Positions 30,937 to 43,118 of a DNA stretch of 64,000 nt are shown one piece after another; the stretch's first letter is position 1, and every line of letters starts with the position of its first letter. The position numbers were made by a program, and so were the translations under genes. This DNA comes from Voacanga thouarsii (lineage: Eukaryota > Streptophyta > Magnoliopsida > Gentianales > Apocynaceae). The stretch lies in contig JANUWF010003366.1 in assembly GCA_026120185.1 (NCBI GenBank), positions 3,038,001-3,102,000 on the forward strand, written 5' to 3'. The notes beneath the pieces are model-generated. The model was given only the letters and a program-made list of their open reading frames with translations. It ran no database searches and was not told the DNA's origin.

Positions 30937-33882
30937 TGATGTGTAAATTTTGGGTGTATAAAAATTATTAAATTTAAATCCATCTCTTTACCAAATTTTA
31001 ATAAAAACATTAATCCTAAATTACACATATGAGCAAGTATACTCATCACAAGTATAGTATAGGGAATCAATGAGTATTGATCCTCAAATGAACAAGTGCA
31101 TACTAATCGCTTTTCATTCATTGTTTAACCGAGCTAATAAAGTGATAAGATGATAAAAAAAAATAAAAAAAAAATAATAATAAAAAGAAATATGAACAAC
31201 TCAAGGATGTATGAATATGCAATTTAGACAACTATCCGAGAAGACATGATAATGAATCATTTATCAAATATCACAATCAATTATTATCTTGGTCTCATGA
31301 AGGATTTAAAATAGACCACTTCGTTTGCAATCCGTGGAATCACTATCTTCTAGGTAAATTAGTTAACATATTCTGTCTCAACCAATTTATCAAAAAGATG
31401 TATTAAAATCAATCCTCATATAAACCCTTGTATTCTATGTGACTTAAAACATGAAATTAATCAATGAATTCATATTCTAGCAATCATCAACTAACCTTTG
31501 ATTACCCAAAATTTTGACAATTAACTATTTTTTTCAAGTAAGTTAAGAAATAACAAATATGAAATTAATTAATTGAAGTCATTATCAATCCTTTTTGTTA
31601 GGGATATACCCTAGAGTCAATTTGTACTTATACTATTGTCGTTATGTTTTATATAATAATATGAGGCTTTCATTTCCATGAATAGTTCATTTTGTTTTGT
31701 GGTCATCAAGTACGTGACTTGATAGTAAAACCCAACAATGAATACAATGACTATTCTAAATCTGTCCCTGATCGTTTATTATTATTGGAACAAAAATAAA
31801 TTAAGATTAGTATGTTTGTGACTGGATGGCTATGTTTTACTGGTCATGGATATTTGTGATATCAAGTCAAAACATAAATAAATGTTAGAGAATATTGTAT
31901 TGGACATGACCCACTATGAGAGTACTTCATGGAACATGTCATAAGTACTTTCTAGCCATAATAATATTAAAAGTCCTTCGACCTAAATTCATCATAGTTT
32001 CCTACTTGATAAATTCTGTATTTTAACGTTGTCTAAAGTTGTCTTTAACCGGATAATAAATTAAACTACTGTTGAATATAGAATAAATCAATCAGAGGAA
32101 TATGATTGATAGTAAAGGAATTTGTCCCTCTCAATTATGGGAGAGATATCCATGGGCCCCTTGATAAGTTAAACTGTTAAAATGCATGGCCGTGCTCAAA
32201 TATATCAATCTGAGATATTAATATCATTTGTTTAAATAGTCTACTATGAAATCGAGAAATAATTGATTAAGCTTAATAAGGATGACATGCTCCGTGCCTT
32301 ATGCTTAATCTGGATATCGTGTGACAAAAGGACTAAATGTAAAATTATGGTTTGGTTCAAAGAGATCACCAATCTTTATTTAACCTAGATAGTTATAATA
32401 TTTTTCTAGAAACTGCTTATAACTTGTGGGCCATTTAAATATGATTTAGGCACACTGTCAGTGTTAAATGAACCTATAGAGTCACACAATAAGCGAACTT
32501 TTAGGTTATTTTTCTAGTGACCAGATTTGATGAATCTGGAAATATGTCTAAGTTAATCGAACTTAGAAAATTTACCAAATACAATGAATTTGGAAATATG
32601 TCCACATTTGATGTATCTGGATGATGTCCAGATTATAAGAATCTGTCTCGATAAATTAATTAGTTAAATTACCGAGACAATGGCAGAATCTTATCATATC
32701 AATTTTAATTTAATTTGAATTGAAATTAAAATACGATAAAATATTATTGGGGTTGGACTATAAGAGATTCGGAGTGGGTTTTTAAGAAAACCCTAGCCGT
32801 CTTCTTGGGTGTGCCAATTTCTGTTGAGAATATTCGTGCCTCCGTTGATCAGAAAAAAAACCTCTCAAACCCTAGGCACTAGCACTCCCTGGGTAACGAG
32901 TGAGTTCGCGGTGTGTATCTGATAGAGGACGTTCGCACACTGCAGCGTCTGGTGATCGTTCGGGTTGCACATACAGTGACAGAATCGGAATCGAAGGATA
33001 TCAATTACACCAAACAGAGGTAGTTCTACAAACCTACGATCTTCTTAATCATTTACTTAGATCTTCGAAAGGGATTCATGGATGTTTTTCGTGTTTAGGA
33101 GTCCACGAATCTTAACACTTTTTTCAAGCAAGTTAACAACAAGAATCAATTAATCAACTCCGTAATAAAAATATGTAATCAAAGCCCACGATAAATAATT
33201 AATTGATCAAAAGTCTAAATTAACTTAAGAAATCATGAATCCCAAAAATAATGTCAAATTACAATGAAAATATTAATGACATCATTATTCTAGAAAAAGA
33301 AAACAAATATTAAAATAAAGAACTCATAGATAAGGCCTTCTTAAATAATGCTCCTTGATTTGATGAATCTCCTCTTCTTGTGAGTGATTGGCAACTTTGA
33401 TCCTTAGATTCATACATCTCTCTTGTATTTTTCTTGTATTTATAAGCTCATTTAACACCAAAATTCGTGGCTTGAGAAGTCTAGTCCGATTAGAGTTTAA
33501 AAAAAAAAAAAACCAAAATCCTGTGGAAGATACCAAATTCGTGCACAAAACCGCCTCTCTAAAGATTAGACTTGACACCTGGTCACTTTGACCAACCTAG
33601 CGCCAAGTGCATTCTAGTTTGCTCCTCAAAATTTGCTCTGTTTTTGCTCTGCTTTTCCAGAGCAAACTTGGCACTTGGTGCATTAGCTTGACTTGGCACC
33701 AGGTTAAGGCTGGAATTTTTGACTTTTTGCTCAAAATCTCTTAAATCCTGCACAAATTCATCCAAAATACTTTCAACAAGTAAAATATCTAATAGGAAGG
33801 AATATGATTAGTTATTACATCAAAAGTATTTCATATTAGCCTTAAATAACTAGAAAAATAGTGATGAATTTCGCCCCTAACA
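30937..33882 (-). repeat. Element E 3' LTR, split by a solo LTR
   Basis: Minus-strand start TGTTAGGGGCGAAATTC (33882), end ..CCCAAAATTTACACATCA (30937). Net length without the insert is about 1.4 kb. Colinear with element D's LTRs: TTATTTAAGG, TTATAAATACAAG TATA region, AACAATGAATGA, TTGAGGATTGATACTCA (inverted here). It contains GGCGCC-derived modules (TAGCGCCAAG, TTGGCACCAGG) near 33600-33710. Confidence 0.85.
31596..33117 (+). mobile_element. Copia-type solo LTR, 1522 bp, TSD CTTTT
   Basis: Starts TGTTAGGGATATACCCTAG and ends CCACGAATCTTAACA, flanked by CTTTT at 31591-31595 and 33118-33122. The Athila-type LTR text is continuous across it (TTTTTTCAAGTAAGTTAA on the left, TTTTTTCAAGCAAGTTAA on the right). 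A GC-richer stretch near the end (32890-32990, GAGGACGTTCGCACACTGC) resembles an R/U5 region. A different family from the A/B LTRs. Orientation inferred from the end motifs. Confidence 0.9.
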
Positions 33883-34359
33883 CATTCTCCCACACTTAAA
33901 TCTTTGCTTGTCCTCAAGCAAAATACTTGAATCAAGAAGAAATTAACAAGAAAACACAAGCTTTTTATCTTTCCAAAAGTTTAATCATAACAAGGCTTAA
34001 AACTTCTCTTCAAACTTTAGATAGAACTTTTGGCCATTCATCCAACCTTTTGAAAACATTTGCAAAGTAAAACACTTGATAAGGTATAACAAAACTCTTG
34101 AAGTCAAATTAAGCAAGTTTATACCTTAGTCTAAGAAAATTATTTCACCCTTCAAGGAAAAACATAGATAACATAAATCATACAAGTCAAGCTATCTATC
34201 AACTCAAGCATTATAAATCTAAAAATTGCACAACTCAAGTTATGATTTAAGGAAAACACTCCATTTTTTTTCTCTCAATTTTTTCAATGACTTAGGGAAC
34301 TAATAGCCTCAAGCGAATGGATTTCTCTTCAAACACCGTATTGGCCCTCTTAAAGTCAT
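33883..34359 (-). other. Element E 3' internal non-coding region, part 2, with polypurine tract
   Basis: The reverse complement reads TTGAGGACAAGCAAAGATTT, AAGTGTGGGAGAATG and then the LTR. AAGTGTGGGAG is the purine tract. It matches D at 41000-41470 landmark by landmark and ends at 34355-34359 with GTCAT, one side of D's target duplication. Confidence 0.8.
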
Positions 34360-35950
34360 TGATAAGGGCTAAAATTACCATTATTTCCTTAGTTATTTAA
34401 GGTTATTTTGAGATACATTTGTTGTAATAACTAAGCATATTCCTTTCTATTTGACATTTTGCTTGTAAAAATTATTTTTGGCAAATATGTACATATTTGA
34501 GTAGATTTCAAGTAGAAAGTGAACAAATTCTAGAATGTACCTGGCGCCAATCCTAGCCAAGGGACTAGGCGCCGGGTCCATTCTGGCCCAGCAGAAGAAT
34601 TCGAGCCAAACGTCATGAACAAACCAGAACAGAGCTGGCGCCGGGTCGGGCAAGTGAAACAAGCGCTGGGCCTGTTCTGTCTGAGCACTAAAAACAAAGC
34701 AAAACTCTAGAGGAAGAATAGAGTGCACATGGCGCCAGGTGGGTTGAAGGTACCCGGCACCAGGTAAGCTCTGAAAGGCGAATATTCTGTGCAAAAAATT
34801 AGGAATTCTCCAATGATTTTGGTATTTTCTGAATCCTACTCAACCAAAACTTCCTAAGCCACGAAATTAGCATCTAAGGGGCCTATAAAAGTACAAGAAA
34901 ACACAATGATTGGGGCGATAGACATAGAAAGAGGTGGATTCATAAGCAAAAATTCTCAATCTCTCATTGAAAGAGGAGTTCACCCAATCAAGGAGGATTG
35001 TTAAAGAGAATCTTCAAGGGTGAAGAAAGAGGTTTATCTATGAGTGCTTTCTATTATTTTTGTCTTCCTTTTCTTTAACAATGATGTATTCAATATTTTT
35101 ATTAAAATTTAACATTATTTTGAGATTTATGATTTTATGTTAATTTAGTTATTTGATCAATTCTTTATCATCTTTGGTATTTGATTACTTGTTATCATTG
35201 GTTATTGATGCTATTTCTTCTAATTGACTTAGAGAAAATGATGTTAGGAGTTTTGTTGCATTGATTTTATATTTAATAAATCTTAATGGGCTTGAACGGC
35301 AAAGTTAAGATTATAGGACTAATTGATCAAAGATTAGTTGATTTTGCCTTGACAAAGGGTCATTAGCTAATTTTATATTTTTAAGGAATTGAGATTCATG
35401 CATATTTTGGTTAGGATGGCTTGATTGACAAATCTTCTAATTTAATCAAAATATAATGATGAGCTTAATGTATGTTTTGGTTATGTTAGCTTGATTCACA
35501 AATCTATTAATATGAATCAAAATATAGGATTCCATAGATTGAGAAATGATGTGGAATTATCTAAGTAGATTCATGACTTGACAAACGATTGAATTTTACT
35601 TTACGTTCCTTTATGATGCCAAGATGATAATTAGTTGAGAGAATTGTTAGTTAGTTTATTATCATGTTTTCTAGGATAATTGTTTAAATTTCATATTCCT
35701 ACATCTTTGAGTTGTATATATTTCTTTATTTTTCTTTTTATTATTTTCTCATTTTATTTGGTCGGTTAAACAATGAATGAGAAGTGATTAGTGTGTACTT
35801 GTTTCTTTGAGGATTGATACTCATTAATTCCCTATGCTATGCTTGTGATGAGTATTCTTGCTGTATTTTGAGATTAATATTTTAATTAAAACTTAACACA
35901 GGGATGGATTTAAATTTTATATTTTTTTTACACCCAAAATTAACGCATCA
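34360..35950 (+). repeat. Element D 5' LTR (1591 bp)
   Basis: Starts TGATAAGGGCTAAAATTACC, ends AAAATTAACGCATCA. TATA-like TATAAAAG at 34884. Between 34540 and 34765 there are repeated GC-rich modules (CTGGCGCCAAT, AGGCGCCGGGTC, TGGCGCCGGGTC, ATGGCGCCAGG). Colinear with the 3' LTR throughout. Confidence 0.88.
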
Positions 35951-35956
35951 AGTTTT

Positions 35957-35974
35957 CAACGCCATTACCAGGGA
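35957..35974 (+). other. Degenerate Athila-type primer binding site of element D
   Basis: CAACGCCATTACCAGGGA follows the LTR end by about six bases. Athila elements usually have TGGCGCCGTTGCCGGGGA there. Differences are mostly G to A and C to T. Confidence 0.6.
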
Positions 35975-36205
35975 ATAATATCATAAAAGCTTGGATTTTG
36001 TTAATTTAACTATGTTTATATGTAAACATGTGAATATGTATATATATTCTTTGTATGACTAGGTGCTATATTTTGTATAGTTGTACTTTAATGTTTCTAG
36101 ACGTTGTAATTCCTTGTAACTTACTTTGTAAACATACCCTAATTGTTTCACTTGTAAATTCTTTAATCTCACAATTTTTTGTCTTGTATAGACCTTGCTC
36201 TTGTT

Positions 36206-37590
36206 ATGACCCGACAATCCAAAGTCGAGATAGTCGACCTTGATCTGAAAATCGAGAGAACTCTTACCAAGGTTTGAAAGGTTATAAGCAAAAGGGTAAG
36301 GAAAGAGATAGAGGTAAATCAACCCAACAATGGTGGTAACGGTGGAGCTAACAGGCAGATTATGAATGACTTTGTAAAATCCGCAATCTCAGGTATGGGC
36401 TGTAGTATCATATGAACTAGGATAGAGGCCAACAATTTTGAGATAAAACCTAACGTAATCCAAATGATCCAGAATATGATCCAATTTGATGGGCTACCTA
36501 AGGAAGATTCCAATGCCCATATTGCAAGCTTTTTAGAAATATATGACACATTTAAAATGAATGGTATTTCTTAGGATGTCATCAAGCTAAGACTCTTTCC
36601 ATTTTTCTTTAGAGAACGAGCAAAATCATGGTTAAAATCTTTTCCCACTAGATCTATTACTATTTGGAATGTGTTAGCTAAAAAATTCTTAGCTAAATAT
36701 TTCTCACAAGCTAGAACTTCTGAACTTAAGACTGACATTTTTGCTTTCCAACAATTAGAGGCCGAAAACCTTTATGAGTGTTGAGAGAAGTTTAAGGAAA
36801 TGCTGAGAAAATATCCTCACCATAGATTTGAGTTGGGAATGCAAATGCAGATCTTTTATTTGCCTCTAGGTTGAGTTTTACTACTAGGCAATTAGTTGAT
36901 GCATCTGCAGGAGTTTCCATCAACTCCAAAACCTTAGAAGAGGTATTTGATTTGATTGAAAATTTGTCTATGGATAACTATGCCTGGGGTAGTTCACGAT
37001 CTAGAGCTCGTGTGCATGGGGTACACAAGATGGATGCAATGGCTACATTAGAGTTAAAGGTGGAAGCAGTCACCCAAAAAATGGATCAATTGGTAATGCC
37101 TCATTCCCAAGGGCAGGTAATGAGTATGAATTGTGATTTTTGTGGAGAATGGCATCCAATCCATGAGTGCTAAAATATGGGGCCTTCACAAGAAGCATTA
37201 GAACAAGCGGCGTTTGTAGGTATTGGTCGGTAAGGTAATAATCCTTATAGCAATACTTACAACCCAGGTTGGAAGAATCACCCTAACATTTCTTGGCATA
37301 GTTAAAACCAACCTCGGCAAGCTTCTTCAAACTTTGGGATGTAAAAGACTCAACCACCTCTACCGTACAATGCCCCACCAACTAAACTATCCATGGAGGA
37401 ATTGGTCACCCAATTGGTAAGTGGAACGGAAATACGGTTCTAAGGAATCGATGCGACCATGAGAAACTTGGAGGCATCTATGTGCAACTTTGAGGGTCAA
37501 ATTGGACAGTTAGCCAAGCTCCTTGGTGATTGTCAACTGGAATCACTTCTAGAAAACACGGAGACCAACCCACCCAACCCACGGGACTAA
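36206..37590 (+). pseudogene. Element D gag (Athila type, broken)
   Basis: ATG at 36206 opens MTRQSKVEIVDLDLKIERTL. The retrotransposon gag core follows: MIQFDGLPKEDSNAHIASFL, DVIKLRLFPFFFRERAKSWL, KFLAKYFSQARTSELKTDIF, FQQLEAENLYE (to about 36780). The frame moves to 36871-37173 (DASAGVSINSKTLEEVFDLI) and ends in CDFCGEWHPIHEC, a CX2CX3HX4C knuckle as in Athila gag. Then NNPYSNTYNPGWKNHPNISW and MRNLEASMCNFEGQIGQLAK near the end. At least five stops. Gag normally continues into protease in Athila; here it stops at 37590 and pol never follows. Confidence 0.85.
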
Positions 37591-38799
37591 GACTGAGGGA
37601 AACACTAATTTTGAACTGCTTTAGTTTTTTGCTGAATAATGTTTTTAATTCTAGTTTGTTTTCATTTACTTAGCTGTGAGACTGTATGCTTCTTATGATT
37701 TCATGTTCTTTATTCTTTGCTTCCATTAATTTTTTTAAATAAATAATTTTTTGCCAGAGCTGACTTTGCACCAGGCCCAAATCGTGGCCTAGGAGTCGTG
37801 CCAACATGGCCTAATAGTAAAGCATAAACAGAACAAGCCCGGCACCATATCCAATCCTTGGGCCAAGTGGCGGGCTCGTTCGGCCGCCACACTAAAACCG
37901 GCCCTCTTGGCCATTTTTGTTGAAAAAACTTTCATCCCTCTCAAATTTTCTCTCAATCCATCACCAGGTTCATCTTCAAAATATTGTTGGATCACTTTTT
38001 AAACCTCCAAAACACTTCCCAAACACAAAATTTCCACTTTGTTCTTGAAAGTTTGGAATCAAAACAAGGAAAAATCCAATCTTTTCACACAAAACCCATT
38101 TTTCAATCCTTCTATTGGGGGAATGATTTCTTCAAACTTTTAGCATCGAATCTTGCCTATGTATTGGAGATCATTGTGGTATGAATTTTTTACACTTTCT
38201 ACGGTTAAATTTTTTCTTATGAATTTTAGGTAGTTTTTTATGCATTTTTGGGTGAAAATTCTTGAATAGTTTCTGATGTGGGATTTGATTGTTAACATTA
38301 CTTTCTTTGAGCTGTCATTGGCATGAGAATATCATTGATACTACTTTATGATTAATGCCATTGATATTTTACATCTTTTTTGAAGTGATTGAGCATGCAT
38401 TCTTTGTGAGTAATTTTTGGGATAAAGGATACTTGTTCATGTTTCACTTAGCCTTATGCTATTAAGCTTCGTATTGTGATATAAATGGTATGGCTAATTG
38501 AGCATTGCGATTCTGAGTTGAATATGGCTTCATTGAGCACTATTGAATATTGTGGATTTGGTCAAGCTTGTTGATATTGTGTTTGGATCAGCATATGTCT
38601 ATTTTTCTTGCAGGTTTATTGGTGAAAGTTGAGTGGTGTTTATTGATTATCCTGTGGTGTTTTGTGTTGAGTTGGTGGTGGTGCTGAGTGGTGTTGTAAT
38701 TGTGAGAAGCATTTGTTGTAAAGTGTGAGTTGAGAGCATCATATTTTTCTATTTGACTATCTTTCTTCATCCTTCCATCATATCTAGATGACCTAGTGG
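37591..38799 (+). other. Element D spacer between gag and ORF2
   Basis: Where pol would be expected there is only about 1.2 kb. 37745-37905 is GC-rich with GCACCAGGCCC, CCCGGCACC, GGCGGGCTCG modules reminiscent of the LTR modules. The rest is T-rich (TTTTTTATGCATTTTTGGG) with no coding signature. Confidence 0.5.
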
Positions 38800-39996
38800 G
38801 TTAGCACTGGGGGTTAAGAGAGCTCGAGATGCATCTTCCTCCACACTTTCTTTCGAGCCTTTACTTGCCTAACCTACCCAATTTTCTGATCTTATATGTC
38901 AAATCTGGTATGACAGGCACCAACACAATAAAATTATAGTAGAAAAGCGATACAAGCTATCTTTAGATAATTTCCTAGAGCTTTTACTATGTTTAGGCAC
39001 ATAGGGTGGGAAGTCATTATTAGAATGGAAGGTCCTTATTGTCCTGTGTGCGTGAGAGAGTTTTATGCCGACATGTAGGACAAAAAAAAAAAAAAAATCT
39101 CCAAGTCATCTCCACCATGGTCAAAGGGATTCCTATTGAGTTTAATAGGGCTAGACTAGCTAGAATTTTGGGAGTCCTAGATGAGGGACAGTGGATAGTT
39201 GTGGACCATAATAACCAAAAGATCATCTCTAAGCCTACATGGGATGTGGGGGTTGTAAGGGCTATTTTTCATATGTAGAGAAAAGGGGAAATAGGTCAAA
39301 ACTGGTATTACTCAAATAATGACCTTGAGGCTCAGTAGCGTGCTTTAGTCTATATATTTGCTGTCAACGTCTATCCCAAGGCTAGTGGCTTTAATGAGTC
39401 TAGGGTCCTTGACCTTTATATTCTGGATAAGATGAGGAACCGTAAGCCTATTCCCCTTGCTCGAATTATCATTCACTCTATGCGAGAGGTTATTTCCTTT
39501 AACATTGCAGCTAAAGCCCTTAAATTTCCTTTGGTTATTACACGTGTTTTGAGAGACATTAGAGTACGTTTGGATGGAGAGATGAGTAAGCCTACTACTG
39601 ACTGCGACCTAGTAACAAAACATACTTTGGTTTAGTGTGGGTATTATTTTGATAAAAGGGCCAAGAGGTGGAAGAGGCCGTATGAGATGCAACATCCTGG
39701 AAAGGAGAAGCTTCCCCCTAATGAGGAGGAGGAAGAGGGCCACCTACTAGACCTGCCATTCGTTCCACTAGCTTCATTCGTGTACTAATTTTTAGGCACG
39801 AATAAATGCTCAGATGGAGAGCCAAATGACTATCCTCCTCCAGCTTTGCTATTCCATCGCAGACATTCATTACCACCAAGTTGTTTAAGATCAATAGATG
39901 GCCACTTTAATCTAATAAGTTACTGGTGCATTTTCTAGTTTTGTAGCTAACGATGATGACGATGATAATAATGATGATGATGAGGATGACTCTTGA
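38800..39996 (+). pseudogene. Element D ORF2: putative plant transposon protein (PF20167-like), broken
   Basis: Start region unclear; RARDASSST at about 38823. MFRHIGWEVIIRMEG, CVREFYADM (to about 39078), then VISTMVKGIPIEFNRARLAR, ILGVLDEGQW (39039-39278), NWYYSNNDLEAQ, NESRVLDLYILDKMRNRKPI, IHSMREVISFNIAAKALKFP, LVITRVLRDIRVRLDG (39432-39635), a charged segment, and an acidic C-terminus (VANDDDDDNNDDDEDDS) with stop at 39994-39996. The GW..REFYA.M then I.F....A.ILG, MR..KPI, FP.VIT..L..I.V pattern is that of the plant transposon protein family frequently found in pol-less gypsy elements. Function unknown. Four or more stops. Confidence 0.68.
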
Positions 39997-41472
39997 CTTA
40001 CTCTCTTGTATTTTATTTTTTGTTATTTCATTTCTTTTGCATTTTAATGACCTTTCCTAGCTTCTAGGTATCGTTTCTTATTTTATTTTATTTTCTCTCT
40101 CTTTTTCTAGATTTATGTTTTTCTTTGTTTTGTTTCTTTTTCATTAGGTACCCTTATGACTTTTCTTGTAACAAATCCTGGTGGATTCAAACATGTTGGC
40201 ACTATGATGTAATGGAAGTATCTTCTTCACTTTATTCTTCTTCTTTATTCATTTTAGTCTTCTTGGTTGTACGTTTATTGTGATATCTTTAGCCATTGAG
40301 GACAATGTCCAGTTTAAGTGTGGGGTGGGAGGAGGAGGGGGGGGGGGGGGAGAAGGGGGAAGAATGGTTGAGAAGTATTTTTCTATATCATTTGTGTGAA
40401 AATTTTTCAAAACTTTTAGTGGTTTTCATTGTTAAGCAATGTTGTGATTCTCTTTCTTACTTAGATATGATTCTTTGTCATTAATTTGGTAGATTTTGAT
40501 GAAATTAGTGTTGTTGGATAAGATATTTGTCAAGACTTGAGAATTTTGATTAATCTCGGTTATGCATTAGTATTTGAATGTTATTTGACTCTTCTAGTTT
40601 GAATATGCAGGATATGATGAATATGCAAGATATGATGGATATGAGAAGAGTTTATTGGCTAAATCTTGTATTATGAGATTAAATTTTGCTTAGCTTTGCG
40701 ATATGACGAGAATGTGAGTTGATAAAAGATCTTTGAGAGGAAAGACTGTGGAGAATTATGAAAAAATTTTATTTGAGTTGAAAAAAAAAAATGAGTGGAA
40801 ACAATACTATTATTATGTGAATTGAAAAAATGCTCTTATTGTTAATCGTTGAAGACCTTTTGCTGAAAAGGGGGAAATATAGGGAAGGTAGTAAGTGAAT
40901 TTAGTGTGCTCTCTTGAGGCTATCCTGAAGGCAAAATGGCAGGAAAGAGCAAAGAAAGAAAGAAAGAACTGGTGAGAAAAAAATGATGGATGATAACTTT
41001 AAAGGTGGCCAATACGGTGTGTGAAGAAAAATTCATGCATTTAACGCTATCAATTCCCTAAGTCAGTGAAAAAAAATTGAGAGAAAAAGATTGGAGTACT
41101 TTCCTTACATCATAACTTAAGTTATGCAATTTTTGGATCTATAATGCTTGAGTTGGTAGATAGCTTGACTTATGTGATTCATGTTATGTATATTTTAACT
41201 TGAAAAGTGAAATAATCTTCTTAGACTAAGGTATATACTTGATTATTTGACTTTAAGAGTTTTGTGGTACCTTGTCAAATGTTTCAAAGTTTATATTGTT
41301 TTTAAAGGGTGTGAATGATAAGAGTTGTATCTAAAGTTTGAAGGGAAGTTAAAATCCTTAGTATGTTGAAAAAAAGATTTTGGAATAAGCAAAGACTTAT
41401 ATTGTCTTAATGATTTTTTTTTGGATTAGAGTGTTTAGCTTGAGGACAAGCAAATATTCAAGTGTGGGGGTA
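39997..41472 (+). other. Element D 3' internal non-coding region with polypurine tract
   Basis: Contains GCCATTGAGGACAATGTCCAG then TTTAAGTGTGGGG (about 40295-40325), whose complement also occurs in E at 47905-47935. A poly-G run (40330-40348), GA-rich repeats (40935-40975), and finally GAGGACAAGCAAATATTCAAG and AAGTGTGGGGGTA (41460-41472), the tract next to the 3' LTR. TATGATGAATATGCAGGATA-type short repeats lie at 40605-40640. Confidence 0.7.
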
Positions 41473-42804
41473 TGTAATAGGGGCTAAAATCACCATTATT
41501 TTTCTAGTTATTTAAGGTTGTTTTGAGATACATTTGTTGTAATAACTATACATATTCCTTTCTATTTGACATTTTATTTATAAAAAGTGTTTTTGGCAAA
41601 TATTTGCATATTTGAGTAGATTTCAAGCAGAAAGTGAATAAATTCCAGAATCTACCGAGCACCAATCCCAGCCAAAGGACCATGTGTCGGGTCCTTTTTG
41701 GCCCAGCAGAAGAATTCGAGCCAAATGTCAAGAACGAACCAGAACAAAGTTGGCGCCAGGTTGGGCAACTGGAATAGGTGTCGGGACCGTTTTGTCCAGG
41801 CACCAAAAATAGAGTAAAGCTCCAAAGAAAGAACAGAGTGCACTTGGTGCTAGGTGGGCCAAAGTTACCCGGTGCCAGGTAAGCTCTAGAAGGCGAATAT
41901 TCTGTGCACAAAATTAGGAATTCTCTAATGATTTTGATATTTTTCGAATCCTACTCGACCATGACTTCTTAAGCCACAAAATTAGCATCCAAGAAGCTTA
42001 TGAAAGCACAAGAAAACACAAGGATTTTGGAGATAGACATAGAAAGAGGTGGATTCATAAGCAAAAATTCTCAATCTCTCATTGAAGGAGGAGTTCACCC
42101 AACCAAGGAGGATTGTTTAAGAGAGTCTTCAAGGGTGAAGAAAAAGGCTTATTTATGAGTGCTTTCTTTTATCTTTGTCTTCTTTTTCTTTAACAATGAT
42201 GTATTCAATATTTTTAGTATAATTAACATTATTTTGAGATTCATGATTTTATGTTTAATTTAGTTATTTGTTCAATTCTATGTCATCTTTGATATTTGAT
42301 TACTTATTATCATTGGTTATTTATGCGAGTTCTTCTAATTAACTTAGATAAAACGATGTTAGGATTTCTGTTGCATTGATTTCGTATTTGTTAAATTTTA
42401 ATGGACTTGAACGACGAAGTTAAGATTATAGGACTAAATGATCAAAGATTAATTGATTTGGCCTTGATAAAAGGGTCATTAGCTAATTGTATATTTTTTA
42501 AGGAATTGAGATTCATGCATATTTTGGTTAGGATGACTTGATTGATAAATCTGCTAATTGAATCAAAATATAATGATGAGCTTAATGCAAGTTTTGGTTA
42601 AGTTAGCTTGATTAACAAATCTGTTAATATGAATCAGAATATAGGATTCCATGGATTGGCAAACGAAATAGAATTTATCGAAGTAGATTCATGATTTGAA
42701 AAATGATTTAATTTTAGTTTACGTTCCTTCATGATGCCAAGATGATAATTAGTTGAGAGAATTGCTAGTTGGTTCATTATAATATTTTCTACAATAATTG
42801 TTGA
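41473..42804 (+). repeat. Element D 3' LTR, first part
   Basis: TGTAATAGGGGCTAAAATCACC onward matches 34360-35680. The GC-rich modules are decayed (GAGCACCAATCC, GTGTCGGGTC, TTGGTGCTAGG) relative to the 5' LTR, and TATAAAAG has become TATGAAAG. Interrupted at 42805. Confidence 0.88.
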
Positions 42805-43051
42805 TGTGAAACCCCAGTTGAACCCAACCTTAGAGTGAGGGGGTTGAGATGCATATCACAATATATTGCATGCATAAATATATTTTTATATGATTTTGTG
42901 TGCTTTGGATTTGTGGTTTGTGGCCTAGATGGCTTATTTGTGCTTGTTGAGTAAGAAGGGTAAAATGGTAATTTTTGCTTGAGGTGAAAATAAGGAGATA
43001 ACTTGAGAATTAAATAGGAAAAATATTTGGGAGAGAAAATAAGAACAAGAG

Positions 43052-43118
43052 TTATGGTGGTTTTGTGGTTAGAGTTTTGGAATTAATTCTTGAGGTCTTA
43101 GGTTCAAATTTCATCATT
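43052..43118 (+). other. tRNA-like segment with A-box and B-box motifs (degenerate copy)
   Basis: GGTTTTGTGGTTAGAG (43059-43074) resembles a tRNA D-arm/A box, and TAGGTTCAAATTTC (43099-43112) resembles a T-arm/B box. The homologous segment in the other long LTR (62318-62390, minus) is better preserved. Confidence 0.45.

Noticed and set aside
36319..36549. Minus-strand frames overlapping gag of element D
   Set aside because: Shadow of the plus-strand gag, which carries the recognisable domain.
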